Of a stretch of DNA of 64,000 nucleotides, positions 20,604-29,923 are shown piece after piece. This DNA comes from Actinobacillus seminis (GTDB lineage Bacteria > Pseudomonadota > Gammaproteobacteria > Enterobacterales > Pasteurellaceae). Numbering within the stretch: position 1 is the first letter of the stretch; every line of letters begins with the position of its first letter. The notes under the pieces were generated by a model, which was given only the letters and a program-made list of their open reading frames with translations, was not told the origin of the DNA and did no database searches. The position numbers and the translations under genes are program-made. The stretch covers positions 1-64,000 of the forward strand of contig NZ_NLFK01000010.1 in assembly GCF_002263215.1 (NCBI RefSeq), written 5' to 3'.

Positions 20604-21530
20604 TTATCCTCGAAAATAATATTTAAGTTTATGTCCTAACGCCGAAAATAATGCACCGAGTACAACGAAAAATGCTCCAAAATAACTGATCCAATTAAGC
20701 TCAACCGCTGAAAAATAGGTCGGACTCAAGGCAAATGCTAAATGGGAAAACAATAGCGTAAATACCGGAATTTGGGTTAATACTGCACTAACTTTGGAAA
20801 TATCCCAACGACTTAACGCCTCGGCGTAGCAACCATAGGCAATGATGGTATTTAAGCCGGTTAAAATCAAACAGATCAATTGAAAATGATCTAATTTTGC
20901 CGCTTCTTTCACTTCAGAAACGGGAAACAAAATGACCGCGCTTCCAATATAAATTAACAGTAAAATTTGTTGCGGCGTGAGCCTATCAAGCAATAATTTT
21001 TGCGCCAAAGCATAAATAATCCAAACCAAGGTAGAAGTGATCATAAAAATCACTCCCAACGAATACAGATTTAAATGGCGAAAATCGTCAAAGCGTTGAT
21101 TGAAAAACAGCAATAAGCCGGTAATCAGTAAAAATAGCCCGACTTTTTGGTGCCACCCCATTTTCTCTTTGAAAAACAAAACGCCGATAATCAACAAAAC
21201 AAAAGAAGATAACGGGCTAAGTACTTGGCTGGTAGTCGGTGGAATATATTTTAATGCCAAATTATATAACCAAAAATTCGACGCCAGTCCTGCAATTCCC
21301 AATACCACTAACATCACCGCACGCCTATTTAACGTACTTATTTTGGGTAGCTTACTGCTCATTAACAGAAATACAAATAATAAAACACCGGCGATTGCAA
21401 AACGATACCACACTGCCGTGACTGCATCCATTGATTTTACAACTTGCTGCACGAACAAGGGTAACGAACTCCACATCCCTGTCGCAACCAGTGCCAGTAT
21501 GCCTCCCACTAAAGGCTGTTGTTGTTTCAT
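20604..21530 (-). CDS. EamA/DMT family transporter
   Basis: 308-residue inner-membrane protein with two EamA repeats and about ten helices. It shares the start MKQQQP and many blocks with the next gene (SQILLIIYL versus QQILLLIYIG, and YAEALSRWDISKVS), so the pair is a tandem duplication. Relatives in this family export amino acids or metabolites; the substrate cannot be assigned. The start follows AAGGAGCAAG. It lies between rpmA and obgE, where relatives often carry a single such gene. A terminator after rpmA lies over its upstream edge. Confidence 0.88.
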   Translation of the reverse strand: MKQQQPLVGGILALVATGMWSSLPLFVQQVVKSMDAVTAVWYRFAIAGVLLFVFLLMSSKLPKISTLNRRAVMLVVLGIAGLASNFWLYNLALKYIPPTTSQVLSPLSSFVLLIIGVLFFKEKMGWHQKVGLFLLITGLLLFFNQRFDDFRHLNLYSLGVIFMITSTLVWIIYALAQKLLLDRLTPQQILLLIYIGSAVILFPVSEVKEAAKLDHFQLICLILTGLNTIIAYGCYAEALSRWDISKVSAVLTQIPVFTLLFSHLAFALSPTYFSAVELNWISYFGAFFVVLGALFSALGHKLKYYFRG

Positions 21531-21544
21531 CTTGCTCCTTCAAA

Positions 21545-21576
21545 TAAAAAAGCCCCACAAAGCAACTCTGTGGGGC
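21545..21576 (-). terminator. Terminator after rpmA
   Basis: GCCCCACA (21552-21559) pairs with TGTGGGGC (21569-21576). On the minus strand the stem is followed by a TTTTTTATT run, separating the L21-L27 genes from the transporters and obgE. Confidence 0.8.
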
Positions 21577-21596
21577 ATTTTATCCGATAATTTGAA

Positions 21597-21854
21597 TTAT
21601 TCAGCAATAATGCTTACATATTTGCGACTTTTTTCGCCTTTTACTTCAAATTTTACTTTACCGTCAGCGGTAGCAAATAATGTATGATCTTTACCCATCC
21701 CCACATTGCTACCGGCATGGAATTTAGTTCCACGTTGACGAACGATAATGCTACCTGCTAAAACAGACTCGCCACCGAAACGTTTAACACCAAGGCGTTT
21801 AGCTTCAGAATCGCGACCGTTACGAGTTGAACCGCCAGCTTTTTTAGTTGCCAT
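21597..21854 (-). CDS. rpmA: 50S ribosomal protein L27
   Basis: 85-residue L27, which reaches toward the peptidyl-transferase centre. It starts [20 protein letters not shown], with no cleaved N-terminal extension, and continues [20 protein letters not shown]. The usual partner rplU lies 20 bases upstream. Confidence 0.98.
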   Translation of the reverse strand: MATKKAGGSTRNGRDSEAKRLGVKRFGGESVLAGSIIVRQRGTKFHAGSNVGMGKDHTLFATADGKVKFEVKGEKSRKYVSIIAE

Positions 21855-21874
21855 CTACTTGATCTCCTCTGAAA

Positions 21875-22186
21875 TTATGCTTGAATCCCAGTGATTTTCA
21901 CTTCGGTGAACCACTGACGATGACCTTGTTGTTTACGACTGTGTTTACGACGACGGAATTTGACGATTTTCACTTTATCGCCACGACCGTGTGCAACTAC
22001 TTCAGCCACTACTTTACCGCCGGCAACAACCGGGGCACCGATTTTAACATCTTCACCGTTAACGATCATTAACACTGAGTCAAACTCAACTGTTTCACCA
22101 GTTGCAACTTCAAGTTTTTCTAGACGAACTACTTGACCTTCGCTCACTCGGTGTTGCTTACCGCCACTTTGGAAAACTGCGTACAT
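21875..22186 (-). CDS. rplU: 50S ribosomal protein L21
   Basis: 103-residue L21, which binds 23S rRNA. The start [18 protein letters not shown] is conserved, and the ATG at 22186 follows AGCGGAGT; an in-frame ATG 18 bases upstream adds residues absent from the family. The C-terminal [16 protein letters not shown] is the rRNA-binding tail. First gene of the block, divergent from ispB. Confidence 0.97.
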   Translation of the reverse strand: MYAVFQSGGKQHRVSEGQVVRLEKLEVATGETVEFDSVLMIVNGEDVKIGAPVVAGGKVVAEVVAHGRGDKVKIVKFRRRKHSRKQQGHRQWFTEVKITGIQA

Positions 22187-22403
22187 AAATACTCCGCTAT
22201 ACATTGTGCCTTAATTCAGCACACAAAAATTCATATAAATAGGTGGCAAATTCTACGTAAATTTTAAGCTGATAGCAAGAATTTATTTACGATAAAATAA
22301 AAAAATTCCGATTTTGCACGGTTTGATTTCAGAAAGCCAAGAAAATCAGTTACAATTGACCGCACTTTTTATGTTTCATCCTTCTATTGAAAAAATTTTC
22401 CCT

Positions 22404-23396
22404 ATGGCAGCAACAAGTAATTTAATGAATATCAATGAAATTCAAACGCTTATCGCCCCCGAAATGCAGCAGGTGAATGAGGCAATTCTCGCGCAATTGA
22501 ATTCCAATGTCGCCCTAATTAACCAATTAGGTTTCTACATTATTCAAAGTGGCGGAAAACGCATTCGTCCGATGATCGCGTTGCTTGCCGCTCGCGCCAT
22601 GAATTGTTCGGGACAGCAACCGGTCACCTGCGCCGCGTTTATTGAATTTATTCACACTGCTACGTTATTGCATGACGATGTAGTTGATGAATCGGATATG
22701 CGTCGCGGAAACCCGACCGCCAATGCTGAATTCGGCAATGCCGCAAGCGTATTAGTAGGCGATTTTATTTATACCCGCGCGTTCCAATTAATGACACAAT
22801 TAAATTCATTGAAAATTTTGCAGGTCATGTCGGATGCCACCAATGTGATTGCTGAAGGCGAAGTGCAACAGTTGATGAACGTCAATGATCCCAATACCAG
22901 CGAAGAAAATTATATGCGGGTAATTTATAGCAAAACCGCACGCTTATTTGAAGTGGCAACCCAATGTGCAGCGATTATCAGCGGCGCTGATGAGCAACAA
23001 GAAAAAGCGCTGCAAGATTACGGTCGCTATTTGGGAACCGCGTTCCAATTAGTAGATGACGTATTGGATTACAGTGCCAATGCACAGGCGTTGGGGAAAA
23101 ATGTCGGTGATGATTTAGCCGAAGGTAAACCGACGTTGCCATTATTACACGCCATGCATCATGCTAATCCACAGCAAGCGGCAATGATCCGCAATGCCAT
23201 TGAGCAAGGCGGCAAACGCGATATTTTAGCGGACGTGTTGGCGATCATGACTGAACATCATTCCCTTGATTATGCCATGGAACGTGCCGGACAAGAAGCA
23301 CGGAAAGCAGTAGATGCTATTGCCTTTTTGCCGGAAAATGCCTATAAAAAAGCCTTAATTTCCTTGGCTTATATTTCCGTCGATAGAAAATACTAG
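22404..23396 (+). CDS. ispB: Octaprenyl diphosphate synthase
   Basis: Trans-prenyltransferase, about 330 residues, that builds the C40 side chain of quinones. The first aspartate-rich motif is LLHDDVVDESDMRRG, the second is QLVDDVLDYS, and GGKRIRPMI marks the isopentenyl diphosphate site. The start is uncertain: ATG 22404 gives the usual length, ATG 22425 (MNINEIQTL) is also plausible, and neither has a strong ribosome site. It is divergent from rplU, as in E. coli. A core uptake signal lies just upstream (22359). Confidence 0.93.
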   Translation: MAATSNLMNINEIQTLIAPEMQQVNEAILAQLNSNVALINQLGFYIIQSGGKRIRPMIALLAARAMNCSGQQPVTCAAFIEFIHTATLLHDDVVDESDMRRGNPTANAEFGNAASVLVGDFIYTRAFQLMTQLNSLKILQVMSDATNVIAEGEVQQLMNVNDPNTSEENYMRVIYSKTARLFEVATQCAAIISGADEQQEKALQDYGRYLGTAFQLVDDVLDYSANAQALGKNVGDDLAEGKPTLPLLHAMHHANPQQAAMIRNAIEQGGKRDILADVLAIMTEHHSLDYAMERAGQEARKAVDAIAFLPENAYKKALISLAYISVDRKY

Positions 23397-23417
23397 TAAG
23401 CAGATTAAACGAATCTT

Positions 23418-24146
23418 ATGACAGAGCAAATAACTGAAAAAAGTGCGGTCGATTTTCCGCCTAAAATGCGTAAACAAAAAATGAAAAAAGATCCGAATGC
23501 GCCTTTTGTCCGCCCGAAATTAAGCTTACCGGACGGGCATAATAAATTATTGTTGCATTCTTGCTGCGCACCTTGTTCCGGCGAGGTGATGGAAGCGATC
23601 CGAGCCTCCGGCATTGAGTTTACCATTTATTTTTACAACCCGAATATTCACCCGTTGAAAGAATATTTAATTCGTAAAGAAGAAAATATCCGTTTTGCTG
23701 AAAAATGGGGTATTCCATTTATTGATGCCGATTATGAGCGCCAAAAATGGTTTGAACGCGCTAAAGGCATGGAAGATGAACCGGAACGTGGCATTCGTTG
23801 CACCATGTGCTTTGATATGCGTTTTGAAAAAGCGGCACAATATGCCCATGAAAACGGTTTTCCGGTATTTACCAGTTGCCTTGGCATTTCTCGCTGGAAA
23901 GACATGAACCAAATTAACGGTTGCGGTCATCGCGCAGCAGAAAAATATGATGATGTCATTTATTGGGACTACAACTGGCGCAAAGGCGGCGGTTCACAAC
24001 GAATGATCGAAATCAGCAAACGCGAACGTTTTTATCAACAAGAATATTGTGGCTGCGTGTATTCTTTACGAGATACCAATAAATGGCGCGAAGCCAACGG
24101 ACGTGAGAAAATCGAAATCGGCAAACTGTATTACAGTGCGGATTAA
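23418..24146 (+). CDS. queH: Epoxyqueuosine reductase QueH
   Basis: 242-residue QueH (former DUF208), which carries out the last step of queuosine synthesis, reduction of epoxyqueuosine in tRNA. It has the cysteine motifs [14 protein letters not shown] near residue 47, RCTMCFDMR near residue 129, and YCGCVYSL near the C-terminus, which hold an iron-sulfur cluster and metal. It is non-homologous to QueG. It lies 22 bases after ispB and may share its transcript. A hairpin terminator follows. Confidence 0.93.
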   Translation: MTEQITEKSAVDFPPKMRKQKMKKDPNAPFVRPKLSLPDGHNKLLLHSCCAPCSGEVMEAIRASGIEFTIYFYNPNIHPLKEYLIRKEENIRFAEKWGIPFIDADYERQKWFERAKGMEDEPERGIRCTMCFDMRFEKAAQYAHENGFPVFTSCLGISRWKDMNQINGCGHRAAEKYDDVIYWDYNWRKGGGSQRMIEISKRERFYQQEYCGCVYSLRDTNKWREANGREKIEIGKLYYSAD

Positions 24147-24176
24147 CGAAGTCAATCACACTAAAACAACTCAACA

Positions 24177-24203
24177 AAAATGGGGGAAAATTTCCCCCAT
24201 TTT
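24177..24203. terminator. Terminator between queH and abgA-like gene
   Basis: AAAATGGGGGAAA (24177-24189) and TTTCCCCCATTTT (24191-24203) form a near-continuous palindrome followed by ATCTTT, between converging genes. Confidence 0.8.
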
Positions 24204-24215
24204 ATCTTTATGTCT

Positions 24216-25487
24216 CTATGCGCTCAATAAGCGCTGCACCAATTGCGTATAAATATTCACGCCGGTAACGAGTTGATTTTCATCAAAATCAAATTCCGCT
24301 TGGTGATGCCCGGCTGTGCGATCAGCACCTAAAATAAAGTAAATCGCTTTGCCACCCCGTTCTTGCACTCGACGTCCCAAAATTGTCGCATCTTCGCTGG
24401 CATTAAATGCATATTTCGCTTGAATTTGTTGTACTTCCGGTTGCTCCAAAGCAATTTCAGAAACTAAATCAATAAGTTGAGTATCATTATTCATATCCAC
24501 CGCTTCACCCATAATTTCCGTCTCATAACTGACGTCAAAACTTATCGCCACACCCTGTGCAATTTGCATCACCTGCTCCACCATATATTGGTTAATCGCT
24601 TTATTTTCCCCACGTACTTCCAATTGAATTTGCGCACTCGCCGGAATAACATTACGTCCTTCGCCGGCAGTTAATACGCCCACATTAATTCGCGTCATTC
24701 CGTCGCCATGACGAGCAATACCGTGCAACTGGGTCACCGCGTGTGCCGCGGCTAATAACGCGTTACGCCCTAAATGGGGCGCTGCTCCTGCGTGCGCCGG
24801 TTTACCTTGATAACGAATATCAATTTTAGTCGTTGATAAGAAATTTTTCGGATTAACAATCACCGTGCCGCTGTCAGCACAAAAACTGATATGAGAGCCG
24901 GCAAAATAATCCGCATCATCAATCACACCACTTGCCGCAATTGCTGCCGCGCCACGCACGCCTTCTTCCGCAGGCTGAAACACAATTTTCACCTTACCGC
25001 TAAATTTATCTTTATTTTGCGATAACCAAAGGGCAGTTCCTAAACCGATCGTAATATGGGCATCATGCCCACACGCGTGCATAAATCCGTCGTTTAAAGA
25101 ACGGAAATTTAATTGATTCGGAAGATGTTGCGGATCGGCGGTTTCCGTGACATTCACGCAGTCAATATCAAAACGCAACGCCACCGTTTTGCCCGGTTTT
25201 CCGCTGTCTAATATCGCCACACAGCCCGTATATCCATTCATTTTCTCCAACCATTTTGCTTTTGCTCCATAGGCAATGGCATTTTGTAAGCCTTTTTCCA
25301 CCACTTTTTGCCGGCGACCGCGCACAAAATCAGGATGAATAATTTGTTTCCCCAAGAGAATGCAAAACCCCATTTCCTCCAAATAATCCGCAATACGTGA
25401 AGTCGTCCAAAACTCAGACCAGCCGATTTCCGGGAAACGGTGAAATTCGCGCCGCCATTTGGTTAATTGAGATAATGCGATAGTCAT
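24216..25487 (-). CDS. abgA: M20 family amidohydrolase, AbgA-like
   Basis: 423-residue metal-dependent amidohydrolase closest to AbgA, the p-aminobenzoyl-glutamate hydrolase subunit A. Shared blocks include WRREFHRFPEIGWSEFWT at residue 11, RFDIDCVNV, FMHACGHDAHITIGLGTALW, FQPAEEGVRGA, PAHAGAAPHLGRNALLAAA, and the C-terminal AGHHQAEFDFDE. E. coli AbgA works with AbgB; no abgB is in this window. The gene follows a DcuC-type carrier, and the two are separated by an inverted uptake-signal hairpin, so uptake and cleavage of a folate breakdown product or an acyl-amino acid is possible. The symbol is by similarity only. Confidence 0.82.
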   Translation of the reverse strand: MTIALSQLTKWRREFHRFPEIGWSEFWTTSRIADYLEEMGFCILLGKQIIHPDFVRGRRQKVVEKGLQNAIAYGAKAKWLEKMNGYTGCVAILDSGKPGKTVALRFDIDCVNVTETADPQHLPNQLNFRSLNDGFMHACGHDAHITIGLGTALWLSQNKDKFSGKVKIVFQPAEEGVRGAAAIAASGVIDDADYFAGSHISFCADSGTVIVNPKNFLSTTKIDIRYQGKPAHAGAAPHLGRNALLAAAHAVTQLHGIARHGDGMTRINVGVLTAGEGRNVIPASAQIQLEVRGENKAINQYMVEQVMQIAQGVAISFDVSYETEIMGEAVDMNNDTQLIDLVSEIALEQPEVQQIQAKYAFNASEDATILGRRVQERGGKAIYFILGADRTAGHHQAEFDFDENQLVTGVNIYTQLVQRLLSA

Positions 25488-25515
25488 GTTCCCTCCTCAA
25501 ATAGGATCTTTTTTA

Positions 25516-25553
25516 ACCGCACTTTTACGCCAATCCGGATGAAAAAGTGCGGT
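25516..25553 (-). terminator. Inverted uptake-signal pair acting as hairpin
   Basis: ACCGCACTTTT (25516-25526) and AAAAGTGCGGT (25543-25553) form an 11-bp stem from two opposed core uptake signals. Such pairs often terminate transcripts in Pasteurellaceae. Here it lies between the carrier and abgA-like genes. Confidence 0.65.
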
Positions 25554-25570
25554 CATTTTTCTTGCAATTT

Positions 25571-26869
25571 TTACAACATAAACAAGGCTAAAAATAATAC
25601 CGCCGGCACCATGCTCGGCGCAGTTCGTTTCACCATCTCAATCGGACTGACCGACGCCAAGCCGGCGCACACAATAGTCACACCCGCAATCGGGGAAGCT
25701 GTACGCCCAATCGCACCGGCAATCGCCGCCGCCATACCAAGATTTAAATGGGTATAACCTAACTCGGCAGCGTGTGGGGTTACCGCGGTATTAAAGGCAA
25801 TCGCAGCAGCATCACCGGAACCGGTTATCAAACCCATTAAAAATGGCCCAATGGTCGCGCCCCAACGTACGAATTCGTTGGAATGTTTCAAAAATTCAAT
25901 GGCGCTATCTACTGCTCCGGTTGATTTTAAGCCGGCAACAAACACGCTTGCCGCAATAATAATTCCTAGTACATTAGCGTAAGAATTACCCATTCCGTTA
26001 AAGAATTCTTCGGTAATTTTGGCTGGTGAAATGCGGGTGACGATAATGCCATAAATTGCCCCGATCAACATGGCTTGCGGTACCCCCATGTTAGTCCATG
26101 CCAACCATGAGATTTCTTTTTGCAATGAGGTTCCGCCGATCACCAAAATCACCAACGGAATTAAGGGTGCTAAGGCAAATAATGGATTAACTTTAGTAAA
26201 TGCAGTTTCAACGGCAGTATTTTCTTTCAGATAAGCCTGACGGTGTTCTTCAGCGTAATCTTTAAATACAATCGCTAACAGCGTAAGTATCACCGCGCCA
26301 ATCGCCCCGGCAATTATGGTATAAGGTGCGTGCGATAGGTTAACTTCGGTAATCGTCAAACCGGACATTTCACTTATCATGGCAGAATGTGATGATCCCG
26401 GACTCATCATAGAACCGAAAGTACCGGCTAAAATTGCCGCGCCCGCAGTTGCCGGACGAACCCCTGCAGATTTTAACACCGGAATTAAGGTTGCCCCAAC
26501 CGCAGCGGCACAACCCGCCGCAGACGGAATAGCGATATTGATAAAAAAGGTCATGATCGTAGCAATGGGGATTAAGAAGAATTTTAATCCGCTCAATGGT
26601 TTAGTTAATAAATGCACCAAATGCGTATCACATTTCGTATATTTCATCACATACGCAAAACCCATGCTCGAACAGATCGCCATAATCAAGCCGCTGCCGG
26701 TCATGGCTTTAGCGAACGCATCCAATGCTTCCATTGGTTTTACGGTAATAATTGCCATGATCAATCCAACGCCGATTAATACCGTGCGGGTTTCATATTT
26801 CTTAATTAGCAAATAGATAGTGGCGATAATGCCCACAATCGCGACTATGGAATTAAATTGCTCCATCAT
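25571..26869 (-). CDS. DcuC-family anaerobic C4-dicarboxylate-type carrier
   Basis: 432-residue inner-membrane carrier with about twelve hydrophobic segments. Family blocks are [20 protein letters not shown] near residue 57, [20 protein letters not shown] near residue 110, [20 protein letters not shown] near residue 148, and [18 protein letters not shown] near residue 345. DcuC itself moves C4-dicarboxylates under anaerobic conditions; many Pasteurellaceae relatives sit beside peptidase genes and may carry peptides or acyl amino acids. The start at 26869 follows GAGGA; a 99-codon in-frame extension upstream is actually part of a broken pepE gene. Confidence 0.85.
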   Translation of the reverse strand: MMEQFNSIVAIVGIIATIYLLIKKYETRTVLIGVGLIMAIITVKPMEALDAFAKAMTGSGLIMAICSSMGFAYVMKYTKCDTHLVHLLTKPLSGLKFFLIPIATIMTFFINIAIPSAAGCAAAVGATLIPVLKSAGVRPATAGAAILAGTFGSMMSPGSSHSAMISEMSGLTITEVNLSHAPYTIIAGAIGAVILTLLAIVFKDYAEEHRQAYLKENTAVETAFTKVNPLFALAPLIPLVILVIGGTSLQKEISWLAWTNMGVPQAMLIGAIYGIIVTRISPAKITEEFFNGMGNSYANVLGIIIAASVFVAGLKSTGAVDSAIEFLKHSNEFVRWGATIGPFLMGLITGSGDAAAIAFNTAVTPHAAELGYTHLNLGMAAAIAGAIGRTASPIAGVTIVCAGLASVSPIEMVKRTAPSMVPAVLFLALFML

Positions 26870-26878
26870 CTTGTCCTC

Positions 26879-27261
26879 AATAGTTAAATGTAGAATGAGC
26901 GGCAATCGACTCCGGTGGTAAAAATTGCCGGTGAAACGCAAAATAGCGGTTTTACCCAAAACATGGGCATGATTATCTCGGATCCGTAATGCAACTCCCT
27001 CCGACAAAGCATAAACAACATCAGCATTCACAATCAAAATTTCGCTTAAACGCTCTTCGCGACTTTCTCCGTTATGCCCTTGCATTTTGCCGCTAATCAA
27101 GTGCGGGTTAATTTGGCACGGATTGGTTCGATTAACTGATGTGCATACAACCCGTTTAACAAACAAAAAGTATTGTCGCCACTAATAGCAATCATGCCTG
27201 CCTGTTCAATCACTTCAGAGCGCAAGCTAAAATCCAAACCTAATTGAGTAAGGAACGAAGA
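26879..27261 (-). pseudogene. pepE: pepE (peptidase E / S51) remnant with internal deletion
   Basis: Translation of the minus strand gives two pieces of the S51 dipeptidase PepE in different frames. The first, LTQLGLDFSLRSE through [19 protein letters not shown], matches the segment around the usual GGGNTFQLL. The second, [20 protein letters not shown] onward to [14 protein letters not shown] and [10 protein letters not shown], matches the C-terminal third. The intervening block of roughly 50 residues with the catalytic serine motif (GWSAGAN in E. coli) is missing, as is the N-terminus. The join is abrupt, next to the RpiR gene stop. The gene is therefore inactive by deletion, not by a single indel. 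Confidence 0.72.
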
Positions 27262-28098
27262 TCATCCATTTCCTTGTTCTTTCGCCATTGCCAAGGCAAT
27301 CGCAAGGGTTTGTACAAGGGTCATAGTGGCACATTGGGATCTAAAACCACGCACTTGCGCCTCTTTGATCACGAAAGAAACATCACTAAAGGCAATTAAC
27401 GGGCTAATTTGGCTATCAGTAATTGCAATTTGTCGAATACCGCGTTGCGACGTGGTATTCATAATTTCCAAGGTTTCTTTGGCATATGGCGAAAAACTGA
27501 TTGCCACTACCGCATCACCGGGTTTAACTTGACTCAATTGCTCATCAAACATCCCGCCCAATCCGTTGATGACAAAAGAGCGGCAATCCAAATGATGCAA
27601 CGCATAATCCAAATAACAGGCAATGCTAAAAGAACGTTTCAAACCGACGATAAAAATATTATTTGCCTGATTTAAAATCTCCACGGCGGTCTGCAATTGC
27701 TCCTCCGAAGTCTGATTTGCCAATTGTTGCAATGCTTGATGGTTTGATTGTGCAAAAATATTCAAAATATCGACCGCACTTTCTTGCTGATCTTGTGACG
27801 GCTCCAATTGACGAAAAAGATGTAAACGTTCGGTATAACTGGCAGTTTCTTCCATCAAATTTTGACGGAAAATTTGTTTCATTTCATTAAAACCGCTAAA
27901 ACCGAAAGCATTCGCAAAACGGATTAACGTGGAAGGCGGTACGCCGGCACGCTCGGAAATAGTCGCTACCGTATCAAAAACAACGCTATTATGATTGTCT
28001 AACACATATTGAGCCACTTGTTTTAAACGTTTACTTAAACTGTCATAACGAGCGCGAATTTCATTTTGTAACCGAACCAATTGTGAATTTTCTTGCAT
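27262..28098 (-). CDS. RpiR/MurR family transcriptional regulator
   Basis: 278-residue regulator with an N-terminal HTH_6 domain (residues 5-80; DTVATISERAGVPPSTLIRF) and a C-terminal SIS sugar-isomerase-like domain (residues 115-265; NNIFIVGLKRSFSIACYLDY and VVAISFSPYAKETLEI). The SIS domain normally senses a sugar phosphate or related ligand. The ATG at 28098 follows AAAGGAT and is preferred to one at 28122. It is upstream of the pepE remnant, the DcuC-type carrier and the abgA-like gene on the same strand and probably controls them. Confidence 0.88.
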   Translation of the reverse strand: MQENSQLVRLQNEIRARYDSLSKRLKQVAQYVLDNHNSVVFDTVATISERAGVPPSTLIRFANAFGFSGFNEMKQIFRQNLMEETASYTERLHLFRQLEPSQDQQESAVDILNIFAQSNHQALQQLANQTSEEQLQTAVEILNQANNIFIVGLKRSFSIACYLDYALHHLDCRSFVINGLGGMFDEQLSQVKPGDAVVAISFSPYAKETLEIMNTTSQRGIRQIAITDSQISPLIAFSDVSFVIKEAQVRGFRSQCATMTLVQTLAIALAMAKEQGNG

Positions 28099-28276
28099 AA
28101 ATTCATCCTTTAAATGAAACATTTTTTCGATTTATTGATTATGAGCGAAAATGCCTCATTTGAATAGTCATTTTTGTACAATGACGTCATTTTATGCGCC
28201 GGCTCAAATCATCATGAAGTTTACCCGCCCGACAAATAATGGTACAGTAGCGCTTTCAATTAACTTATTTTTAACA

Positions 28277-28621
28277 ATGAAACAGTTTAGCGAAATCACG
28301 CCGCAACAGGCGTGGGAAATGATGAACGAACAGCAAGCGGTCTTAGTGGATATTCGCGATCTACCTCGTTTTACTTACAGCCATCCGCAAAATGCCTTTC
28401 ACCTAACCAATCAAAACTATGGTGAATTTCAACAACGCTATGATTTTAATCATCCGATTATCGTCAGCTGCTATCATGGCATTAGTAGTCGCAATATTGC
28501 CGCCTTTTTAGTCGAACAAGGGTACAAGAATGTGTATAGTCTTATCGGCGGGTTTGATGGCTGGATGCGTGCCGAATTACCAATTGAAGTGGCGTATTTA
28601 TCCGAACCGGAAACTAATTAA
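28277..28621 (+). CDS. glpE: Thiosulfate sulfurtransferase GlpE
   Basis: 114-residue single-domain rhodanese that transfers sulfur from thiosulfate to cyanide or thioredoxin. The active-site loop is [17 protein letters not shown] with Cys near residue 65, and [12 protein letters not shown] closes the domain. The ATG at 28277 opens on [16 protein letters not shown], the family start; in-frame sequence further up has no ribosome site. It is followed by glpG and glpR as in E. coli, with a small convergent gene between. Confidence 0.92.
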   Translation: MKQFSEITPQQAWEMMNEQQAVLVDIRDLPRFTYSHPQNAFHLTNQNYGEFQQRYDFNHPIIVSCYHGISSRNIAAFLVEQGYKNVYSLIGGFDGWMRAELPIEVAYLSEPETN

Positions 28622-28928
28622 ATCCAACCGTCGCCACATACGCTAAAATTGCATAAAAAAAGACCGCGCTTATTGCCAAGATGCTTTTTACTGCCATGGT
28701 ATTTTTTTCATGAATACGATAACAAATTCTTGCAACAATACCTAACCATAAAGGATAACTCCACAAAAATACCGACATCCATGTGATTTGAAACTCAGAT
28801 AAATGGGGATTTTTATTTAAATTAGGTGAAATTAAAAGCGCCAATGGCCATAATAAAACCGGCAGACAAAAAATAGCTAACGCCCAATTAAATCGGGTAA
28901 ATCCTATTGGCATTTTTTGTTTTTTCAT
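28614..28928 (-). CDS. Small inner-membrane protein, unknown function
   Basis: 104 residues with three hydrophobic segments (near residues 15-35, 48-68 and 80-100) and a basic N-terminus [14 protein letters not shown] cannot name a function; it resembles a small Pasteurellaceae DUF (possibly DUF5389). It is read opposite to glpE and overlaps the last 8 bases of that gene. The region upstream of its start is shared with the glpG promoter, so it may be divergently co-regulated. Coding is supported by the regular hydrophobic pattern and a full-length uninterrupted frame. Confidence 0.6.
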   Translation of the reverse strand: MKKQKMPIGFTRFNWALAIFCLPVLLWPLALLISPNLNKNPHLSEFQITWMSVFLWSYPLWLGIVARICYRIHEKNTMAVKSILAISAVFFYAILAYVATVGFN

Positions 28929-28982
28929 TTTGTCCTCATCGCGTTAAAATAATCAAAATTTTTATCTTGGGAAATATAACAA

Positions 28983-29840
28983 ATGCAGCATTTATTTGGT
29001 AGTGAAATTCCAATTTTTTGTGTCTATTTTCGTGACTATATTCGCGCAAAATACCAAGTTGAGCTGGAGTTACGTCCGATTGAAAAAAACGGACTTCCAA
29101 TGACAGGGGTTTATCTTGAAGAAAATTGTCAATATTTTGCCGAGATCGTGCAAGAAAAAGACGCCTTTTTAAAAAAACCTTTCGATCCCCAATATCAACA
29201 GGCAAGCTGGCAAACCGGCGATATCCGAATACACGCTCCAAAATTAACGCCATCATCATGGCAATTCCATGGATTGGCATTATTAAAACAACAAAAATTT
29301 ACGCTATTTTTGACCGCACTTTGCTGTCTGATTTATATCTTCCGGTTAATCGGTTTTGAAAATATCATTTTTTCCATTGCACATTATCCCGAAGATGCGC
29401 AACAGCAAGGGGAATTATGGCGTTATTTTTCCCATTCTTTAGTTCATCTTTCCCTTTGGCATATTGTCTTTAATTTGGCATGGTGGTGGTTATTTGGCGG
29501 CGCAATTGAAAAAGCCTTTGGATCTATCACCTTGATTTTACTTTATTTTTGTACCGCACTTTTAACGGGCTTTGCTCAAAATCTCGCCTCAGGACCTGCC
29601 TTTTTCGGTCTGTCCGGCGTGGTCTATGCGGTTCTTGGCTTTGCCTTTGTAGCGGATAAATGGAGCGATATTTCCTTTGATTTACCGCAAAACTTTTTCA
29701 CCATGTTGGTCGTCGGTATCGCCTTGGGCTTTATCGCGCCGCTGATTGGTATCGAAATGGGCAATACTGCCCACATCAGCGGGCTGATTTTAGGCAGTTT
29801 ATTTGGCATATTCGCTACAAAATTAGTGCGGAAAAGATGA
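28983..29840 (+). CDS. glpG: Rhomboid intramembrane serine protease GlpG
   Basis: 285-residue rhomboid protease. A cytoplasmic N-terminal domain (residues 1-90) is followed by six transmembrane helices. The catalytic serine is in GLSGVVYAVLGFAF near residue 208, the histidine in TAHISGLILGSLFG near residue 261, and the WR-type loop is GELWRYFSHSLVHLSLWHI. It cleaves transmembrane substrates in the inner membrane; physiological targets are not known. The middle of the glpE-glpG-glpR group. Confidence 0.95.
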   Translation: MQHLFGSEIPIFCVYFRDYIRAKYQVELELRPIEKNGLPMTGVYLEENCQYFAEIVQEKDAFLKKPFDPQYQQASWQTGDIRIHAPKLTPSSWQFHGLALLKQQKFTLFLTALCCLIYIFRLIGFENIIFSIAHYPEDAQQQGELWRYFSHSLVHLSLWHIVFNLAWWWLFGGAIEKAFGSITLILLYFCTALLTGFAQNLASGPAFFGLSGVVYAVLGFAFVADKWSDISFDLPQNFFTMLVVGIALGFIAPLIGIEMGNTAHISGLILGSLFGIFATKLVRKR

Positions 29841-29923
29841 TTTAAACTTAAAAATGAGCTAAAGTAGTGCCAATCAATGATGAAGATTACAACAAATAAC
29901 GCAGTTAATGTTAAGGATCGGAC

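Noticed and set aside
21100-21687. 195-codon plus-strand frame across the DMT transporter
   Set aside because: It is antisense to an obvious membrane transporter and has no ribosome site or recognisable motif.
26870-27166. 99-codon N-terminal extension of the DcuC-type carrier
   Set aside because: The sequence matches the C-terminal part of peptidase E, so it is an upstream gene remnant in the same frame, not part of the carrier.
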